Translations under genes and position numbers: made by a program
The notes under the pieces: generated by a model
What the model saw: only the letters and a program-made list of their open reading frames with translations
What the model was told of the DNA's origin: nothing
The model's database searches: none
Shown here: piece by piece, positions 22,790 to 34,028 of the stretch
Layout of the letters: each line of letters begins with the position of its first letter
Numbering within the stretch: position 1 is the stretch's first letter
Assembly: GCF_036850765.1 (NCBI RefSeq)
Contig: NC_089491.1
Coordinates: 132,238,266 to 132,302,265, forward strand
From: Saccopteryx bilineata
Taxonomy: Eukaryota; Chordata; Mammalia; Chiroptera; Emballonuridae
Direction of reading: 5' to 3'
Length of the DNA stretch: 64,000 nt

Positions 22790-22900
22790 CCAATCCCTCG
22801 CTGCTTTCCCCAATTTTCTACCATCTGTGTGGTCTTTCCTCTATTCCTCCCCATCTCTTCTCCTGCATTCTACCTGAGGGAACTTTCCCATCAATATCTT
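22566..22900 (+). repeat. 335-bp pyrimidine tract
   Basis: Almost purely C and T for over 200 bases (CCCTCCCCT-like units), then a (CT) run at 22749-22787. Open frames here (up to 191 codons of Ser/Pro/Leu) are compositional artefacts. Confidence 0.88.
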
Positions 22901-22923
22901 TCTCACCTTCTCTTCACACATGA

Positions 22924-23315
22924 TTTTTTTCCTTTTTTTTCCTTTTATTTTTGTGACAGAGACTGAGAGAGAGACAGATAGGGACAGATAGACCAAAAGG
23001 GAGAGAGATGAGAAACTTAATTCTGTGCTGCGACACCTTAGTTGTTCATTGATTGCTTTCTCATACTTGCCTTGATTGGGGGCTACAGCAGAGTCAGTGA
23101 CCCCTTGCTCAAGCCAGCAACCTTGGGCTCAAGCTGGCGACCATGAGGTCATGTCTATGATCCCATGCTCAACCCAGCAACCCCTCACTCAAGCTGGTGA
23201 GCCAGCGCTCAAGCCAGATAAGCCCGTGCTTAAGCCAATTCCCTCAGGGTTTCGAACCTGGGTCCTCTGCATCCCAGTCTGATGCTCTAGCCACTTCATC
23301 ACCACCTAGTCAGGC
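22924..23315 (-). mobile_element. SINE type 4, minus strand
   Basis: A T-run start, an AG-rich 'gacagagactgagagagaga' part, repeated 'gctcaagccagcaaccttgg' units at 23108-23235, and the right-hand tRNA-like end 'ttcatcaccacctagtcagg'. Confidence 0.8.
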
Positions 23316-23989
23316 TACATGTGATTTCTGTACTTCCATCGCTTCCGGTTCATTTCCGTCTCTTAGCAGCATCCTCTGTTTGTTCTGCTGTCTCAATTCC
23401 AGCAGCTCCACTTGTAATCTCAGCTCAAGTCTCCCACTTTGACACTCTGCCCCTCCCCTGTCCCTGGAAGAGAAAACATTCTGGGGAGAGATCCCCAGAC
23501 AAACAGAAAGTCCAGAGTCCACTTGCCTGTCAGGGCTGGATCCTCTCCTTCACTTCACCCTCTCTCTGCTGGACCCTCTGAGGAAGACACTGACAACAGG
23601 CAAGGAGGGATAGAAAGAAGAGGGAAAACAAGTAATAGCCAAAAATAACTTTTGCCTCAAAATTCCTAAGAACACACAGCACAATCCCAGGTATACAGGT
23701 TTTCTCATGGGTCCCTTCTGACCACCAACATGTTTTAAAACTATGTTGCCTCTGAGAAGATCAAAGTGGCAGACTCTACACCAGCAGGAGAGAAGGAGCT
23801 AAGAACCCAGAATTCAAGGGCAAAGGCATGCGGCTAGCCCCTCCCCCAAGCAGTCCTGCTCACCAGGACCAGACTGGCCCCACAAGGCAGGTCACACCTC
23901 TCTTCCCAGCTGCCTGAGCAGAGAAGAGGAAGCCAGTCTTTCTACTAGAAATGATGGTTTCTAAGAACATGGCAGTTGACTGTCTAGAT

Positions 23990-24479
23990 CAGGGATCCCC
24001 AAACTACGGCCCGCAGGCCACATGCAGCCCCCTGAGGCCATTTATCCTGCCCCGCCGCACTTCCGGAAGGGGCACCTCTTTCATTGGTGGAGCACTGTAT
24101 GTGGCAGCGCAGCAAAGTGTGGCATCACTCACGTACAGTACTACTTCCAGTGACACGGGACTCACGCATCATGGCTCCGGAAGCGCGTCATATCACTTGT
24201 TACGGCTAGCAGTGACAAATATGGAACTGGACATTGACCATCTCATTAGCCAAAAGCAGGCTCATAGTTCCCATTGAAATACTGGTCAGTTTGTTGATTT
24301 AAATTTACTTGTTCTTTATTTTAAATATTGTATTTGTTCCCGTTTTGTTTTTTTTACTTTAAAATAAGACGTATGCAGTGTGCATAGGGACTTGTTCATA
24401 GTTTTTTTTATAGTCCAGCCCTCCAACGGTCTGAGGGACAGTGAACTGGCCCCCTGTGTAAAAAGTTTGGGGACCCCTG
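23990..24479. mobile_element. 490-bp non-autonomous hAT transposon with perfect 8-bp TSD
   Basis: The ends are CAGGGATCCCCAAACTACGG and the complement of 'aaaagtttggggacccctg'. The identical 8-bp duplication GTCTAGAT sits at 23982-23989 and 24480-24487. A plus-strand open frame through it ends in '...DIDHLISQKQAHSSH', which may be a remnant of a transposase C-terminus. That is a weak inference, and the element cannot code for transposase. Confidence 0.92.
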
Positions 24480-24784
24480 GTCTAGATGAACTTGAGTCTC
24501 TAAATTTAGCCACAACAACTTGCATACTGTCAATGATCTCAAAATAGTACCAGCCAGATTTTAAAGTCTCAAGGCAGTCACACTACTCAGTAGTAACTCA
24601 AGACGGGCACAAAAGGCCTTAGACAGATGAAAGGTGAGCTCAGGATTCTAGAAACTTCAACCACATCTCTTCTCCTTCTGCAGATACCTGGGCTTTGCCT
24701 TTCCCTCTGTTCACACCCACCCACCAAAACTAAACCTGTGACTCCTCCTTAACAGGTCACCTCTAACTAATCATGACAATAGCT

Positions 24785-25015
24785 AACAATTATTTAGAGC
24801 TGACTTCACCAGGTACAGATCTAAGTGCTTTACAGATACTCTCTTTTAATTTTCACCATGACCCTATTGTTGTCTCCCTTTACAGGTGGGGAAACTGAGG
24901 CATGGAGAGGTTATGTTACATGCTCAAGTTATTTGCTCAACTAATAAGTGCTAGGAGTAGGATTTGAACCCAGACACCCTACCTCCTGAAGATCATGCTT
25001 GAAACAGCTACACTG
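24785..25015 (-). mobile_element. MIR, minus strand
   Basis: 'ctaagtgctttacagatact', 'ggtggggaaactgaggcatg' and 'ggatttgaacccagacaccc' are the complement of MIR landmarks in order. Confidence 0.8.
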
Positions 25016-25589
25016 CCTCTTTCCACTTGGAATAGCCCCAGTGATGGAGGTGAATCAGGGTACAGATCATCCAAAAGAGAGGAAAACCCCAAATTGTTGT
25101 ACATGCAGAGTGCATCATACGATGCTTTGGCAATAATTCTTCCTTCTTAATCATGATTGCTTAAACTGCTATCAGTGTGGTCATTACCTCAGCCCACATG
25201 AGCCTATGAGTGGAGGACCAGCGACACTTGGGAGAATGGGGTACTCTCAGTGTATAAGCAGATCACAGGGGTGCTGCTGCTCAGCCCAGGCTGTGAGGAC
25301 GCAGGACCCTCCTGAGGATGGCCGGAGGAGAGGATTATCTTCTTGAAAGGAGAAATATACAAACTCTGTAGGATTGAGGAGGTACAAGGGAACCCTGGAC
25401 GCACCATCCCTTCTGGACGATCAGGCCTGCATGGCTCTGAGGGGTTGGGCAGGAAGAGGTTTGGTTTACCACTTCAGGGAAAGCCAGGAAAACCCTTCCT
25501 TAATCCTGATGTTTTCCCTATCACTGGGGACTTGTCACCAGAAAAAGAAGGAGTGACAAGTATAAGAGGTTGTCTTATACTCCTTGCCC

Positions 25590-26265
25590 ACCAAGGAGGT
25601 TGCCATAGACCAGAGAAAAAAAAAACCTATGATATTTTGTCATCCTCCTTCCTCCATCATACTCCTGAAACCCACATTGCCTGTGATTTCTAGCAAATTA
25701 GGAGGTGGGCAAAACAGAGGTGTGGGCAGAGAGAATGGGAGAGAGAGAATAAGAGAACACCAAGTCCTTACATTCCAGAGCATTTAGGGAAAATATAATC
25801 TTCCAGGCCCTGCCTGCTTAGGGGTTTGTCCAGGTATCTCCCTTGGACAACCTGCTGACCAGTGGGGCTCTCAGCCTTGTTTCTGGGAGGGGGTGTGGCA
25901 TGCTGGGAGGCAGGGGCTATGGAAAGTGTGGGAGGAGGCGGCTGACCTGAAAGCTGGACCTGACCCTGTCTTCATGACCCAGGGTGGAAGGCGGATGGGC
26001 CGGGGGGCAGAGGGGCGGGAGAGTGGGTAGGTGGGTCAGCATGAAGAGCTGCTGCTTAAAGGGATCCTGTCACCGACCCCCCCCACACACACACACTCAC
26101 ACACACACAAACATGCTTCCTCACCCCTGCGTTCTGGCTACATGCAGATGTCCTCAAGACTGGGTCCACAGGAGCCCTTGGCAACAAGGACACTGGCCGG
26201 TTTCTGCAGCCAGTGGAGGTTCAGGCACTGGGCCCATACCAAGGAGGTTGCCATAGACCAGAGAA
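25590..26265 (+). repeat. exact 28-bp direct repeat, 648 bp apart
   Basis: Both copies start ACCAAGGAGGTTGCC and end ATAGACCAGAGAA (25590-25617, 26238-26265). Their flanks are unrelated, and the intervening DNA is not a recognisable element. Confidence 0.9.
26082..26112 (+). repeat. short CA microsatellite
   Basis: An ACACACAC run interrupted by one TC. Confidence 0.85.
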
Positions 26266-26739
26266 GTCCATCAAAAGCCTCCAGGAGCACAGCCTGTTGA
26301 GGACAAAGGCGAGGCCTGGGGCATTCCTCTCCACAGAGCCCAGCCAACCCCGTGCAGGCGGCCACGAAGGGATGAAAGAGGCCCGTGGCCAGGGAGGACT
26401 TGACTGTGTTGTTTCCTCCCGTCTGCAAGTACACTCAGAAACCTGCGGGAAAGGGGGACAATGATGCTCAACCAGGGGGTTGGCAGGGTCCCTTTAGGTC
26501 TCAGCCCCTCCCTGGGGGCTCGCCAGCCGACGACTAACCTGTGTGAACCTCCCCTTTGCCTGCTCTCTGCCTCTCTTCTTTCCCTTTCCTCCTCTCAGAG
26601 GTGTTGCAGACCAAGGCCAACTCACCCATTTTGTTTCAGGTCTCTGGTGGATGAATGAATCCAACTCATCCTCCTTTCTTGGGCTCTGAGCCTTCCATCT
26701 TCCTTCCTCTCCTCCTGCCCTCCCACCCAAATCGTGTTT

Positions 26740-27612
26740 TGTTACCTTATTGTAGACCGCAAGTGGCAAAAAGCCTTTGTAGATTCAAGCCTTAGCAAAA
26801 GGCTAAGTTCTCCCCCCACCACCTCCATATTGGCTATGATGCTGAGTATTTGCACCCACTTCACTTGTTTGCTTAAGTTGCTGGAAGCAATTTACATGCC
26901 CTTCCTCTCACTGTTTGTTTGTTCAGATGTTGGTTGATTTCACTTATGCATGGTGGGGGATTTCGGTTTATGTCTTGGGAGAGTTCCTATTTTTGCCTCA
27001 GATGTGTAACTTGGTATCAAGGACTTCCTTGATTTGCATATGGCTATATAATAAAGCAAACTGGGGCTATGGGGCACTCAGATATTGCCATCAGCCCTGG
27101 CCGGTAGGCTCAGCGGTAGAGCGTCGGCCTAGCGTGCGGAGGACCCTGGTTCGATTCCCGGCCAGGGCACACAGGAGAAGCGCCCATTTGCTTCTCCACC
27201 CCTCCGCCGCGCCTTCCTCTCTGTCTCTCTCTTCCCCTCCCGCAGCCAAGGCTCCATTGGAGCAAAAGATGGCCCGGGCGCTGGGGATGGCTCTGTGGCC
27301 TCTGCCTCAGGTGCTAGAGTGGCTCTGGTCGCAACATGGCGACGCCCAGAATGGGCAGAGCATCGCCCCCTGGTGGGCAGAGCATCGCCCCATGGTGGGC
27401 GTGCCGGGTGGATCCCGGTCGGGCGCATGCAGGAGTCTGTCTATCTCTCCCTGTTTCCAGCTTCAGAAAAATGCAAAAAAAAAAAAAAGATATTGCCATC
27501 AGCATTGAAGAGGCCTCCCGATCCCATCCTTTTTTCTTAATGAGTCTGTTTTCTTCATTCGGCACTGTTCTCACTCAAGACCCAGAATTACGAGCCGTGT
27601 TGGTCCGCAGCA
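26740..27612 (+). mobile_element. ERV-type LTR, split by a SINE
   Basis: The part from 27006 on carries 'atatggctatataataaagc' (AATAAA at 27050-27055) and ends near 'ggtccgcagca'. After removing the SINE, its 3' 199 bp aligns without visible gaps to the minus strand of 41603-41801. The TGTTAC at 26740 is a possible 5' end. Upstream of 27006 the two copies are unrelated, and no TSD was found. Confidence 0.55.
27095..27487 (+). mobile_element. SINE type 2 with a perfect 15-bp TSD and a CTCF-like core
   Basis: 'ccctggccggtaggctcagc' head, B-box GGTTCGATTCC, full body and CTTCAGAAAAATGCAAAAAA tail. The TSD AGATATTGCCATCAG is at 27080-27094 and 27488-27502. It contains a perfect CTCF-core match on the minus strand (CCACCAGGGGGC at 27365-27376). 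Confidence 0.93.
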
Positions 27613-27810
27613 GTTACCACGTTTTCTAGGCGAGACGCTGAACATCTTGGATTCTGCTCTGGTTCCTGTTCTCTCCTTCCTCTTCCTCAACCCCCCCCAC
27701 CCTACCCCATCTTTCCCTTTTGAAATAACTCTACCTACAAAGACAGTGCTCCTATTTAGAGATCATCCCCTTGTGGTTTCTAGAATCCAACTTTACAACA
27801 CAAGTATGCT

Positions 27811-28189
27811 TAGGTCCTGGCTGGTTGGCTCAGTGGTAAAGCATCGGCCTGTCGTGTGGAAGTCCTGGGTTCGATTATCCGTCCGAGCACACAGGAGAAG
27901 CATCCATCTGCTTCTCCACCCTTCCCCCTCCCGCTTCTCTCACTCTCTTTTCCTCTCCTCCTGCAGCCATGGCTCTATTAGAGCGAGTGGCCCCAGGTGC
28001 TGAGGATGACTCCATGGCCTCTACCTCAGGCGCTAAAAAATGGTTCTAGTTGTAACAGAGCAAAGGTCCCAGATGGGCAGAGCATTGCCCCCTATGGGCT
28101 TGCCATATAGATCCCAATCAGGACACATGCAGGAGTCTGTCTCTGCCTCCCCTCCTCTAACTAAAAATAAAATAATAAAATAAAAAAAG
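27811..28189 (+). mobile_element. SINE type 2, older copy
   Basis: 'ggctggttggctcagtggta' head, 'acacaggagaagcatcc', 'gatgggcagagcattgcccc' and an A-rich end. The TSD CACAAGTATGCT / CACAAGCATGCT is at 27799-27810 and 28190-28201, with one mismatch. Confidence 0.87.
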
Positions 28190-30254
28190 CACAAGCATGC
28201 TCAGAGTTCATTTGGGGCCTTCACTCTTGACTGTCCTCCCTTCAAAATCAGTGCTGTCCATTTGCCCTGAGAATGGTATCTGAACCTGTGAGGGAAATGG
28301 TTGTTTCCTGTTCATGACATCTGATTTAAAGGGGAGAGGTCACTCTTGGGCTCAAAGGCTCTGATCTATTCAGAAAAATATTCTGGGAAGCCAACAAGAA
28401 AGTCATGTATTCAGGCTGACCCTCACCTAACCCATGCCCTGGCCAACCTCTGCTTCCGGTCTGGCTGTGCAGACTCTCTGCACGGCACTTCTGTTTTCTT
28501 TTGGCAGAAATTTGTGGGAACCAAGAGACCCCTTTCCCTGTGACCTGACCTCTCATACTCAGAGTAACAGCCCTAGGACAGCGTGTCTTGCCATCGCTCT
28601 GGAAGGAAGGCATGGCTAGGAAGTGGGTAAGGTAAGGGCGCTGGATAGAGCCAGGAGGAAATGGAAGAACACAGACTCTTGGCTCGTGTGAGTAAAAAAT
28701 AAAAAGGGGGAGTTGGCAGTGTCCGAGAGAGCTGGGGAATCTCGGAGGAATGCTGATGCTCTCGTGCCCACTCGCCAGTCTCTGTAGTTCCTTCTGGAAG
28801 CCCCAACGAGTGGCCTAGAGAACAGGAAAATTCAGTCCTACTGCACAAATGTGTTCCAGTCCTATTTTGTTCCCTTTGCAGACGTTTCTTTAAAAACTAA
28901 AAGAGCAAATGTCCTTTTTTAAGGAAGACAGATGCCTTTTGAACTAGATCCTTTCCATTCTACACATTGGAAACGTGGCTGTCCTGTTCCTGGAGTTTCC
29001 TGAGCTGCGAGCAGATATTCCATGTGGTCTCTAGACTTCACGCCTCTCAGAGAGGCAATGGCCCACTCTGCGTACAGAGCTCACCCACCCAGGACTCCTG
29101 GGATCCTTGAATCTTGGACAGCCTATACCTAGGTTGACCAGTCATCCACACACCTCAGAAAAAGTCTTTCAAAAACATTTATCTTTTTTATTTCCTAAAT
29201 GTGGTAGAAAACGGAACAAATTCTATGTGTACAGGGCAGAGTGGTGGCATCGGGATACACTTTCCCCTTCTGTGCCGGAATCTCTCCTGCATGGCACTTC
29301 TTCCTGAAGAGCCTGTACCAGTCTATACCCTCTACCCAGACTACCCCCTATCAATCCAATCTCAGAGGAGGCTTTGGTAACTGTGGTCACTTTGGTGGCA
29401 CCTGCATTTCAGTGGGACCCTAAATTAGAATGACGACATTGGGAGAAAAGCCTGGGGCAGGTGTCCTGCACTACCAAACCACAAGACTGACCTGAACTCT
29501 CCCCTTTCAGTTAGGAAAGACTTCTCCAGCACAGAGCTGCCCCTGAAAATACGGCAACATGTCCAGTGCTGGGACAAGGTGACCCTCATTCTAGCTGCAT
29601 AAAGTCCAGCTTTTATAGATGTTAATGATATGGTCTCCTGGTTACTGCTGAGCTTTACATGAGTCCCCTCTGAGCCGAGATGGCCTGGCCACCCTTCTGG
29701 ACCACACTGATTGTTTCTCCTTAGTTCCCAGATCACTCCCAGGACCACAACCCATTCTCCTCTAAGGGGTCGTCCAGCTATGCCCCTTCCCTCGCTCCAG
29801 ACAGGCCCTTCTGATGAAGAGAACTGGGGGCATAGGAGACGCTGAATGTGTGCTGAGCAGAGAGTCCCACCACACCCGGCCCCCTTGCAGCTTGCAATGC
29901 CTGCGCCCACTCCCGCCCTGCGGGGAAGGAGCAGGGCCTCGGTGCAGGGGGCGGTGGGTGGGGCGGATCCGGAGGCCGGGGAGCCGTGGCTGCACGAAGT
30001 CAGGGCAGGATTGGAGTAGTTGCCTCCTGGCCACCCCTCCCCCCTGAGCTCCTGGGCTCCCGGTACGGAGAGGTGTCTGAAACTCCTGCAGCACACTGAG
30101 GTGCCCGGAAGGTGCTTCTGATCGTGACTGTTGCTCTGTTCTTGTCTGTCTAATATTCCTTTTTAATCCCCAGCCTGCCTGCCCCTCCCTTGTGTAGGAT
30201 ACTTAAGTGAGCACTGGAATGTTTTTGACTCTTCGTCGTAATTGGCAGCATAGT

Positions 30255-30262
30255 TGACGTCA
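30255..30262. promoter_or_regulatory. CRE palindrome TGACGTCA
   Basis: A perfect 8-bp cAMP-response element core, the CREB/ATF site, in a repeat-poor segment. A single short match can be chance. Confidence 0.4.
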
Positions 30263-30813
30263 TTCTCAGTGAGACTAATGTGAGTATGGCTCTGCCCTCC
30301 CCAGGAAAAAACTCTTCCTTCCTTCTTCCTCTGCCTCCAGTTTCTCTTTCACTCTCTTGCTCTCTCTACCCCCTTTTATTTATTTTTTTAATTTCCTATT
30401 TTTAACCCCACCACCACCACCAGTCATGCCTTTTATTAAACCTGCCGTCGTCCTATGAGGGGGAGAAAACGTGGGAGCTTCTACTTCTTTTCTTCCACTC
30501 GTCCCAGCTCGGCCCTCTGTGCCGGGCCCAGGAGCTCAGAGCCGAGCGGAGGGAGCAGGTGCCCGGAGGCCCCCGGCTGCACTCCTAGGGTGGCCGCTGC
30601 CAACATAAGCTATGAACCAGCCCAGCTTCCGTCAGGCCTCTCCACCCTGCCAACGCCAGGCTACCCAGGGTTGAGCCACCGGGTCTGTAGAGTATTAAGA
30701 GAGTATTCAATATGCCCACGTAACCTCTTTCTTTTCTCGTTTATTTTCTCTTCTCTCTTTTCTTTCATGCTTTTATTTTTTTCTTCTTCATTTTTGTTTT
30801 TTTTTCTTCTCTG

Positions 30814-30819
<6 letters not shown>

Positions 30820-30857
<38 letters not shown>
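30820..30857 (+). repeat. (TC)n microsatellite
   Basis: About 17 uninterrupted TC units within a larger pyrimidine tract. Confidence 0.92.
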
Positions 30858-30858
<1 letters not shown>

Positions 30859-32387
30859 CTTCTCTCTCTCCTTTCCTTGACTTCTCTGCCACATGCAACA
30901 CTTTCTGTGATGCATGGAGTATGTCTGACACCCTGGTTGTTGTGGGTAGCATTGCTGACAGAGCAATCACCGAGGTAAACATGGCATTGGACCCAGTTGT
31001 CTGAGCCTGCTCTAGCACCCATCGTCTTTCCCTGCTTTACTGTTTGCCTTCATTATATTTTCTCCTTTCCACATCCTTATTTTCATTGTTTTTTTTTATG
31101 TTTTTGTTTGTTTAAATTGGTTTAAAGGATTTTTTTTCTTGTTACTTTATTTTGGAAATGTTTTTATTCTTTTCTTTTTTTTTTTAATCTGTAATGAGTT
31201 AGGCCTCCACCTTTCCTTTACGTTTTGATTGCTGATTTTTTTTCTCTCTCTCCCCCTTTCCCATCCACCTGGCCTGACGCACACTGTGCAGGAGGAGGCT
31301 GCTAGGGGGGTCCCGGAGTAGGGACACTCACAGCTTCTGGACAGCTGCTGGGTGGGGACTCAGGCCTCTCTTCACCCCAGCACACCTCCAGACGTGGCCT
31401 GCCCCCCCTTGCCTTTCCAGCCACAGGATCTTGGAAGGGAGAGCTCTTTCCACGCAGAAACTTTGGAGAGTTGAGCTCGGTCTTTCCCTGCGTTGTCAGC
31501 CAAAGACCATGCCCAGTGCCTTTGCATCAGAAGGGCTCCATCCGATTTAACTAACGTCAGCAGCCCATGCAGGCAGCCTGGCCCCTCGGGGCTTGTTTGG
31601 GAAAGAAGCAGAGAACCAATCGTCTTCTGAGTCCTGCTTCTACCCCCTTTTCTCTGGAGTGGCCAAAGAGCCAGGTGGCTGGGTGACCCCCCGAGAGAGA
31701 GCTCTTCTCCCCTTGCTGGGGCAGCGGCACCCCCCTCCCACATGAACCTGCCCAGAGAGCTGACTCCTGCACCCTCCTGGTTCTCTCCCACCCCCGGCCC
31801 CCTCACGCCTGCCCTGGCTCCCTGGCCTCAGACAGACCCCAGCCCCGCGCTCCGAGGCCCCCGCCAGCTTCCCCGGGGAGCCGCCGCCTCCTGTACAGTT
31901 TCTACCAGCTCCTGCACATCCACTGTTACCCGGCACGTTGGAACCTTCTCTCTTTATCTATAGCAAGCCCTTGGCAGTTAGTCTGTCACATGTGTTCATC
32001 TTTGTGTCATAATCTTTCCTTAATTAAGAGACTTGGTAATGTTTGCACAAACCTTTGTTGCACCGAACACGGAGCAGATGCTGTACAGTTTTGATCAAAA
32101 ATGTTTGAAACTGCCCGACCAACCCGCACCATCTCCCCACTGCGCCCCGCCATCCCCTCTGCACTCCGTATTGTGCTCCCACTCAGTTGGCCTAACAGGT
32201 TATTTTATCTGCCTGCTCCCCCTGGTTAAAAGCCCCTGCCTGCTCCCCGCCCAGCAGATGGACACTGGAGGCGGCGGCCATGCTTCCCACCACCCCCCTC
32301 AGCCTCCTGTACCTGCCCTGCTCCCCTCTAGCTCCAGACTCGGTTGTCTCCTTGTGTCCCAGATGTCCCAAGTTGTCTTCATCTCAT

Positions 32388-32388
<1 letters not shown>

Positions 32389-32419
<31 letters not shown>
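32389..32419 (+). repeat. (GT)n microsatellite
   Basis: About 15 GT units, capable of forming Z-DNA. Confidence 0.92.
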
Positions 32420-32421
<2 letters not shown>

Positions 32422-33446
32422 CTTGCCCTTGACTTCTTCCAGTAAATGGCAGATTATTAAAAAGAAAGGAGTCTTCCTACACATGCCCCCCCCCAGCCTG
32501 TCCCACCATTCCTGAGCAGTTTCTCAGTTTGCAGGCTGGACGAGCCCTCGCTGTATCCAAAGTGTCAGTCAGGGCCATGAGCTGCATGTGCGTGTGAAAG
32601 GCCAGACCCAGTGCATGGACGGGCACTGTGCCACACTCTGAATGGACAGTGTCCTCGGGGAGAGGAGCAGGGAGCAGAAAGCACAGTGGGCCCTGCCTTC
32701 TGAGGGGGTGGTTTTCAGACAGCAGTGCACATTCATATGAAACCTGGGCCGGGGGCCTGGAGCCTGATGGGTAGCAGGAAAATGCAGGGAGGCAACAGCA
32801 CGCTGCTCCCCTGCACACAGAGAAGACCCCTGCTCTCCCTGGGGTGCCGGGGTTCTCACTGTTGACAAAGCCCACATCAACGTGCAGCCTACCATTTTCA
32901 CCCAAACTATTGGTGTTTTTCAAAGAAAAACAAAGACAATACAAAGGAAACTTTTTAGGGTATGAAATTTTTACAGAAAAAAGTGGCTATCTTGGAGGTA
33001 GACAGGGAGGGTGCGGGACAAGAATGGAGCATGAGGTCACCGTGCAGACCCTTCCATGTGTGCCTGGTTTTCTAGTGACAGTCGCCCTGGCATTTGTCTC
33101 ATGCACTCTGAACTACCCTGTGAGTGTGTCAGGCAAGAACAATCACCCCCACTCTGCCTATGCTGGAGACACTGGCGGAGAGGGGAAGTGCCTTTCTGTG
33201 TGGCCCCGTGGGGACCCAGCCTCCCGGTGTGCCACCTCAGTGCACTGGGCCCCGGGCTGCAGCGCCTTCTGCCTCTGATCCATGATGCCCTTTCGTGAGG
33301 AGCACGTACGTCCCACATGTCTCCCTTTCTGTACTTCAACCAGCCAGGCTTTGTTCAGCCCTTAAGGTTCTGTCATTTATATTTTAAATAACCATGACTT
33401 CTTTCCAATATTCTAAACAAACAAATAAACATAAAAGATTGATCAG

Positions 33447-33582
33447 CCTGACCTGTGGTGGCGCAGTGGATAAAGCGTCAACCTGGAAATGCTGAGGTCG
33501 CCGGTTCAAAACCCTGGGCTTGCCTGGTCAAGGCACATATAGGAGTTGATGCTTCCAGCTCCTCCCCCCTTCTCTCTCTCTG

Positions 33583-33621
<39 letters not shown>

Positions 33622-33645
33622 CTAAAATGAATAAATAAAAAAAAA
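33447..33645 (+). mobile_element. SINE type 1 (Rhin-1-like), first half of a SINE pair
   Basis: 'cctgacctgtggtggcgcag', 'gataaagcgtcaacctgg', GCTTGCCTGGTCAAGGCACA, a CT run and AATGAATAAATAAAAAAAAA. The left TSD AAGATTGATCAG is at 33435-33446, but its partner lies after the second SINE (about 34029-34041). Confidence 0.88.
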
Positions 33646-33657
33646 TTTTTTTAAAAA

Positions 33658-34028
33658 GGCCCTGGCCAGTTGGTTCAGTGGTAGAGCGTCGGCCTGGCGT
33701 GCGGAAGTCCCGGGTTCGATTCCCAGCCAGGGCACACAGGAGAAGCGCCCATCTGCTTCTCCACCCCTCCCCCTCTCCTTCCTCTCTGTCTCTCTCTTCC
33801 CCTCCCACAGCCAAGGCTCCATTGGAGCAAAGATGGCCCGGGCGCTGGGGATGGCTCTATGGCCTCTGCCTTAGGCGCTAGAATGGCTCTGGTTGCAACA
33901 GAGCAACGCCCCGGGTGGGCAGAGCATCGCCCCCTGGTGGGCGTGCCGGGTGGACCCCAGTCAGGTGCATGCGGGAGTCTGTCTGACTGCCTCCCTGTTT
34001 CCAGCTTCAGAAAAATACAAAAAAAAAA
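33658..34028 (+). mobile_element. SINE type 2, second half of a SINE pair, with CTCF-like core
   Basis: 'gccctggccagttggttcag', B-box GGTTCGATTCC, full body and 'cttcagaaaaatacaaaaaa'. It sits in the A-rich tail of the upstream type 1 SINE. A perfect CTCF-core match (minus strand CCACCAGGGGGC) is at 33929-33940. Confidence 0.9.

Larger units (their letters stand above)
25016..26739. other. mostly unassigned GC-richer DNA with a 28-bp direct repeat
   Basis: No named gene is visible. Open frames of 60-116 codons show no domain. The only structure is an exact 28-bp direct repeat (25590-25617 and 26238-26265) and a CA repeat at 26082-26112. Confidence 0.4.
28202..33430. other. repeat-poor, GC- and pyrimidine-rich region, UTR- or regulatory-like
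   Basis: About 5 kb with no SINE or LINE. It contains GC-rich patches (29860-30060, 31740-31900), long T/C-rich tracts (30300-30420, 30720-30870, 31020-31260), a perfect CRE TGACGTCA (30255-30262) and a (GT) run (32389-32419). Stop codons break all frames after at most about 220 codons and no domain is recognisable. Exclusion of young repeats and alternating AT-, T- and GC-rich blocks resemble a long 3' UTR or regulatory domain. The gene cannot be named. Confidence 0.35.

Noticed and set aside
22348..22923. 191-codon Ser/Pro/Leu-rich open frame
   Set aside because: It is created by the pyrimidine tract and has no domain.
26915..27508. 197-codon open frame
   Set aside because: It starts in LTR sequence and continues through the type 2 SINE. 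The Arg/Ser-rich part recurs in every type 2 SINE copy.
29425..30096. 223-codon minus-strand open frame
   Set aside because: It lies in GC-rich DNA with overlapping open frames on both strands, no recognisable domain and no splice context that I can support.
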